Assembly: GCF_009674535.1 (NCBI RefSeq)
Contig: NZ_WKJK01000008.1
Location: 299,223-363,222 of the forward strand
Direction: 5' to 3'
Length of the DNA: 64,000 nucleotides
DNA from: Duganella guangzhouensis
GTDB lineage: Bacteria > Pseudomonadota > Gammaproteobacteria > Burkholderiales > Burkholderiaceae_D
Positions 62,617 to 64,000 of the stretch are shown here, piece after piece. The position numbers were made by a program, and so were the translations under genes. Within the stretch, counting starts at the first letter, position 1. Every line of letters begins with the position of its first letter. The notes below the pieces were generated by a model. That model searched no databases. It saw only the letters and a list, made by a program, of their open reading frames with translations, and was not told the DNA's origin.

Positions 62617-64000
62617 ATGAAGGCGATCAGCATCCTCATGCGGCGCAATGCCGCAGCGGTGCTGGCAGCGTTGGCCGCCCTGGCGGCTGACGCGTTGCTG
62701 GTCGGTGCCGAGGCGGCATCCACTGCATCGCCTGCCGCAGCAGCTGCCGCTGCCGTGTTGCCGGCGACGGCTACAGCGACTGCCGTTGCGACTGGGGCGG
62801 CGGCTTCGTTGTCGGCCGCTGCGGCTGCGACGGCGGCTGCAGCGGCGGCAGCGCCCCCCGGCGTGGCGCTGCCTGCCGCCCTGCTGCGTCCGGCGCTGAA
62901 GGTCGCGCGGCCGGAGCAGGCCAATCTGATGGCCGTGGTGCGTAGCGGCAGTCGCTTGGTGGCGGCTGGCGAGCGCGGTCTCATTATCTATTCCGACGAC
63001 TCCGGTCAGCATTGGTCGCAGGCGCAGGTGCCGGTCAGCGTGACGCTAACCGCGCTGCGTTTCGCCAATGAGCGTGAAGGCTGGGCGGTCGGCAATATGG
63101 GCGTGGTGCTGCGCAGCAGCGACGGCGGCCAGAGTTGGAAGCGTGTGTTCGATGGCAAGCAGGCCGCCGAGCTGGCCGAACAAGCCGCGCAACAAGCCTG
63201 GGATGCGGTCAAGCCCGATCCGAATAATCCCGATCATCCGCTGAATCTGTTGCTGTCGGACGCGCAGCGTCTGGTGGACGAAGGTGCCGACAAGCCTTTC
63301 CTTGACCTGTGTCTGCAGGGCGATGGTTCGGCGCTGGTGGTGGGCGCCTATGGTCTGGCGTTCTCGACCGCCGATGGTGGCAAGAGCTGGCAGGCGCTGA
63401 TGAAGAATCTGCCGAATCCGAATGGTGCGACTTACTACGGCATTGCAGAGCGCCAGCAGGAGCAATATCTGTTTGGCGAACAGGGCGTGCTGCTGCGCGC
63501 TACCGGTACCACCGGCGCCGATGCCGCGTTTTCCGCGCAGACTTCGCCGGCCAGCGGCAGCCTGTTCGGCGGCCTGGCCACGCGTCAGGGCACGCTGATG
63601 TTGTACGGCCTTCGCGGCAAGGTGTATCGCAGCGCCCAGCCGGGCGCGGCATGGACCGAAGTCCAGACGCCGGTTGATGCATCGCTGATCGCCGGTCTGC
63701 AATTAGCCGATGACACCGTGCTGCTGCTCGGCTCGGCCGGCCAGATCGTCGCTAGCCGCGATCAGGGACAAAGCTTCACCGCGCTGCCGCTGAAGACCCG
63801 CTTCCCGTTCACCGGCGCCACCGTGGCCCCGGACGGCACGCTGATCGTCACCGGCACCCGCGGCCTGCTGCGCCTCCCCGCCGCCAGCCTGACCGCCGCC
63901 GCTCCGGCCAAGGCCACGCCGTCGACCACCGCCACGCACAGCGCACCAGCGGCCGTCGCGCCTGACGACGCGGCGCGCAATAGCGCCGCTGGCGCAGCAG
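62617..64000 (+). CDS. YCF48/BNR-repeat exported protein, 5' part
   Basis: The frame is open to the window end (461 codons), so the gene is cut by the window. After a signal-like start there is a long Ala-rich low-complexity stretch (residues about 30-88). YCF48-like/BNR propeller repeats follow: GLIIYSDDSGQHWSQA, GVVLRSSDGGQSWKRV, GLAFSTADGGKSWQAL and QIVASRDQGQSFTAL, each with the S/T-x-D-x-G-x-S/T-W box. In other genomes this protein follows DUF1302-DUF1329 and precedes an RND-type permease, so the next gene is predicted to be that permease. The low-complexity stretch is not typical and may be strain-specific. Confidence 0.85.
   Translation, partial: MKAISILMRRNAAAVLAALAALAADALLVGAEAASTASPAAAAAAAVLPATATATAVATGAAASLSAAAAATAAAAAAAPPGVALPAALLRPALKVARPEQANLMAVVRSGSRLVAAGERGLIIYSDDSGQHWSQAQVPVSVTLTALRFANEREGWAVGNMGVVLRSSDGGQSWKRVFDGKQAAELAEQAAQQAWDAVKPDPNNPDHPLNLLLSDAQRLVDEGADKPFLDLCLQGDGSALVVGAYGLAFSTADGGKSWQALMKNLPNPNGATYYGIAERQQEQYLFGEQGVLLRATGTTGADAAFSAQTSPASGSLFGGLATRQGTLMLYGLRGKVYRSAQPGAAWTEVQTPVDASLIAGLQLADDTVLLLGSAGQIVASRDQGQSFTALPLKTRFPFTGATVAPDGTLIVTGTRGLLRLPAASLTAAAPAKATPSTTATHSAPAAVAPDDAARNSAAGAA

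Noticed and set aside
1..64000. CRISPR arrays, tRNA or rRNA genes, insertion sequences, phage genes
   Set aside because: No regular spaced repeats, cloverleaf ends, rRNA cores, transposases or phage structural motifs were seen by eye.

Overview
The window is GC-rich chromosomal DNA from a beta-proteobacterium, most likely Oxalobacteraceae (Massilia, Duganella, Janthinobacterium or Herbaspirillum type). This is inferred from the dusB-fis-purH-ruvC-ruvA and tyrS-dtd core blocks, a PEP-CTERM protein, the DUF1302/DUF1329 pair and the codon use; I could run no database search. I see no rRNA, tRNA, CRISPR array or insertion sequence. No gene-free gap exceeds about 180 bases, and several convergent gene pairs abut or overlap.

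Left part (1-22.5 kb): the 3' end of a propeller-type diguanylate cyclase; a DUF5672 protein; a dienoyl-CoA isomerase divergent from a periplasmic molybdenum hydroxylase pair and an exported M20 amidohydrolase; a degraded ParE-type toxin-antitoxin pair; valS; a PEP-CTERM protein; an ArsR-like regulator divergent from an exported S41 peptidase; a YheO-like regulator with a threonine/hydroxyaspartate dehydratase; DUF2147, ThuA and DUF454 proteins. Next is a small molybdenum-linked locus: a ModE-like regulator, a DUF2325 protein and a small exported SUOX-like protein, with two ModE-box-like sites between the last two. After a glutamine amidotransferase, an SDR, a LysR regulator and a DUF188 protein comes ruvB.

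Middle part (22.5-38.6 kb): a one-directional polyamine/guanidino-compound block of twelve minus-strand genes. It encodes a LysR regulator, an outer-membrane porin, a PotFGHI-type ABC importer, a cupin, an aldehyde dehydrogenase, an agmatinase-family ureohydrolase, an FAD amine oxidase, GabD and GabT, with a divergent MocR/GabR regulator. The implied flow is import, conversion to GABA, then succinate. It is followed by a lower-GC accessory patch with a phosphoribosyltransferase-fold protein. Block and patch lie between ruvB and ruvA, which in many proteobacteria are adjacent.

Core part (38.6-49.4 kb): ruvA, ruvC, purH, fis, dusB; then tyrS-dtd-PEBP-histidine phosphatase; then, divergently, an M23 peptidase, a solute-binding-like protein and anmK. 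A MbcA/Xre-type antitoxin follows, with its RES toxin cut to about 30 recognisable residues.

Right part (50-64 kb): an AraC regulator divergent from an operon of at least eleven genes that I read as a meta-cleavage aromatic-acid pathway not in a standard arrangement. It has two paralogous 4,5-dihydroxyphthalate-decarboxylase-family proteins, a LigJ-type 4-oxalomesaconate hydratase, a LigI-like amidohydrolase, an MFS importer, a LigB-type extradiol dioxygenase with no LigA partner, an HpcH/HpaI aldolase, a ThDP enzyme, and a DUF1302/DUF1329/YCF48 envelope set that runs off the window. This operon is the best candidate for an undescribed system. The twin-ModE-box locus and the two antitoxins left without intact toxins are secondary points of interest.
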